Source: Labedella endophytica (GTDB taxonomy: Bacteria; Actinomycetota; Actinomycetes; Actinomycetales; Microbacteriaceae). From it: a stretch of 64,000 bases of DNA. The DNA lies in the NCBI RefSeq assembly GCF_003990045.1, contig NZ_RZGZ01000002.1, positions 744,001-808,000 of the forward strand, given 5' to 3'. Position 1 is the first letter of the stretch. Each line of letters starts with the position of its first letter. Shown here piece after piece: positions 63,504 through 64,000 of the stretch. The notes under the pieces are model-generated. The model ran no database searches. It saw only the letters and a program-made list of their open reading frames with translations, and had not been told where the DNA came from. Position numbers and translations under genes: made by a program.

Positions 63504-64000
63504 TCAGCGCGTGCGCACGACCACGGGATCCGACGCCGCGCTCGGAGGCGTCACGGGGTAGGACGCGATCCCGATGCCCCCGATGAGCGTGACGGCGGCA
63601 TGCAGCCCTCCGGCTCCCGTCAGGCCGTACACGCGGCCACCGGAGACGGGGCGCACGACCGAGGTGCCGGCCGCCAGCTCGACGACGTCAGACGAGCCGC
63701 CCGAGGCGAGCGTCACCGAACGGTCTTCGTCCGTCGTGTTCACGAGGTTGATCGTGGCCCCCGGTCCGTCCGCGATCGCCACCGACACCGCGTCGTCGAG
63801 GGGATCCGTCGATGCGAACCAGGCGAAGTCGTCCCCGCCCGCTCCGCGTGAAGCGCTGTGGCCGGCGGCGACGACCGGCTCGTCGGAGCTGATCGAGAGG
63901 TCGTAGGTTCCCGGCCCGAGGTCGTCGAGCGGAACGTCGACGACGGAGCCCGCCGCCGCGCGGACGACCCGCGGCTCGGACAGCGATCCGTCCGCCGCAC
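63504..64000 (-). CDS. DUF5719 family protein, partial (N-terminus beyond window)
   Basis: The frame is open from the window edge to the stop at 63504 (165 codons). It is beta-rich and Gly/Ser/Thr-rich, with repeated short strands (VVDVPLDDLGPGTYDLSISS, GGRVYGLTGAGGLHAAVTLI), and ends with VTPPSAASDPVVVRTR. This is the C-terminal part of the DUF5719 proteins, large secreted or membrane-anchored proteins found next to glycosyltransferases in this synteny block. The Met at 63788 is internal, not the start. Confidence 0.75.
   Translation of the reverse strand, partial: AADGSLSEPRVVRAAAGSVVDVPLDDLGPGTYDLSISSDEPVVAAGHSASRGAGGDDFAWFASTDPLDDAVSVAIADGPGATINLVNTTDEDRSVTLASGGSSDVVELAAGTSVVRPVSGGRVYGLTGAGGLHAAVTLIGGIGIASYPVTPPSAASDPVVVRTR

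Overview
The window is high-GC, gene-dense DNA from an actinobacterium, most likely a member of the Microbacteriaceae. The evidence is gene content and synteny rather than any rRNA: a WhiB regulator, MtrA-MtrB-LpqB, a SigR/RsrA-type thiol-stress pair, a fused 2-oxoglutarate dehydrogenase (Kgd), a GuaB1-type enzyme, ManB next to DUF3499 and a Rv3259-like protein, and frequent GTG starts with 4-bp stop/start overlaps. No rRNA, tRNA, prophage, transposase or CRISPR array was found. Most of the window is core chromosome.

Layout: 1-5902 is a minus-strand run (TPR-like protein, DksA-like zinc protein, amidase, GNAT, uracil-DNA glycosylase, peptidase E-like, phosphoribosyltransferase, SDR). 6104-8783 holds metY and metX, separated by a 64-bp palindrome. 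8853-11982 is a histidine kinase/membrane protein/LuxR-type regulator operon. 11972-15645 has an MFS exporter, small proteins and a GT87-like membrane protein with an unusual tail. 15748-18606 is a three-gene flavin electron-transfer operon (FMN-binding lipoprotein, ApbE, RnfD-like/ferredoxin-reductase fusion). 18762-20742 holds NnrD and an Old Yellow Enzyme. 20883-23368 has two CNNM/CorC transporters behind a 45-codon leader ORF and a hairpin that hides the first gene's ribosome binding site. 23501-24645 is a small cassette: an AbiEi/DUF559-like gene between inverted copies of a palindromic repeat.

24738-30045 has guaB1 and kgd, divergent. 30173-34218 has rsrA, sigR, aroA, rsgA and bcp; the predicted SigR-type promoter of sigR lies inside the aroA start. 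35261-39499 carries whiB, a PdtaS-like kinase, a CpaE-like ATPase, a SAF protein and an excisionase-like HTH protein. 39556-46664 holds two poorly known proteins, secA, a PadR regulator, hpf and a ComF-like protein. 46766-50788 is mtrA-mtrB-lpqB. 50967-59542 is a MoxR/DUF58/DUF4129/DUF4350 cluster with nearby SpoIIM and RDD proteins, interrupted by an aquaporin. 59636-64000 has ahcY, manB, DUF3499, a Rv3259-like protein and a partial DUF5719 protein.

The observations most worth following are the putative ion-sensing leader peptide and ribosome-binding-site switch ahead of the CNNM pair; the repeat-flanked nuclease-like cassette; the flavinylated electron-transfer operon; and a recurring pattern of tandem duplications that copy gene 3' ends across the stop codon (four cases).
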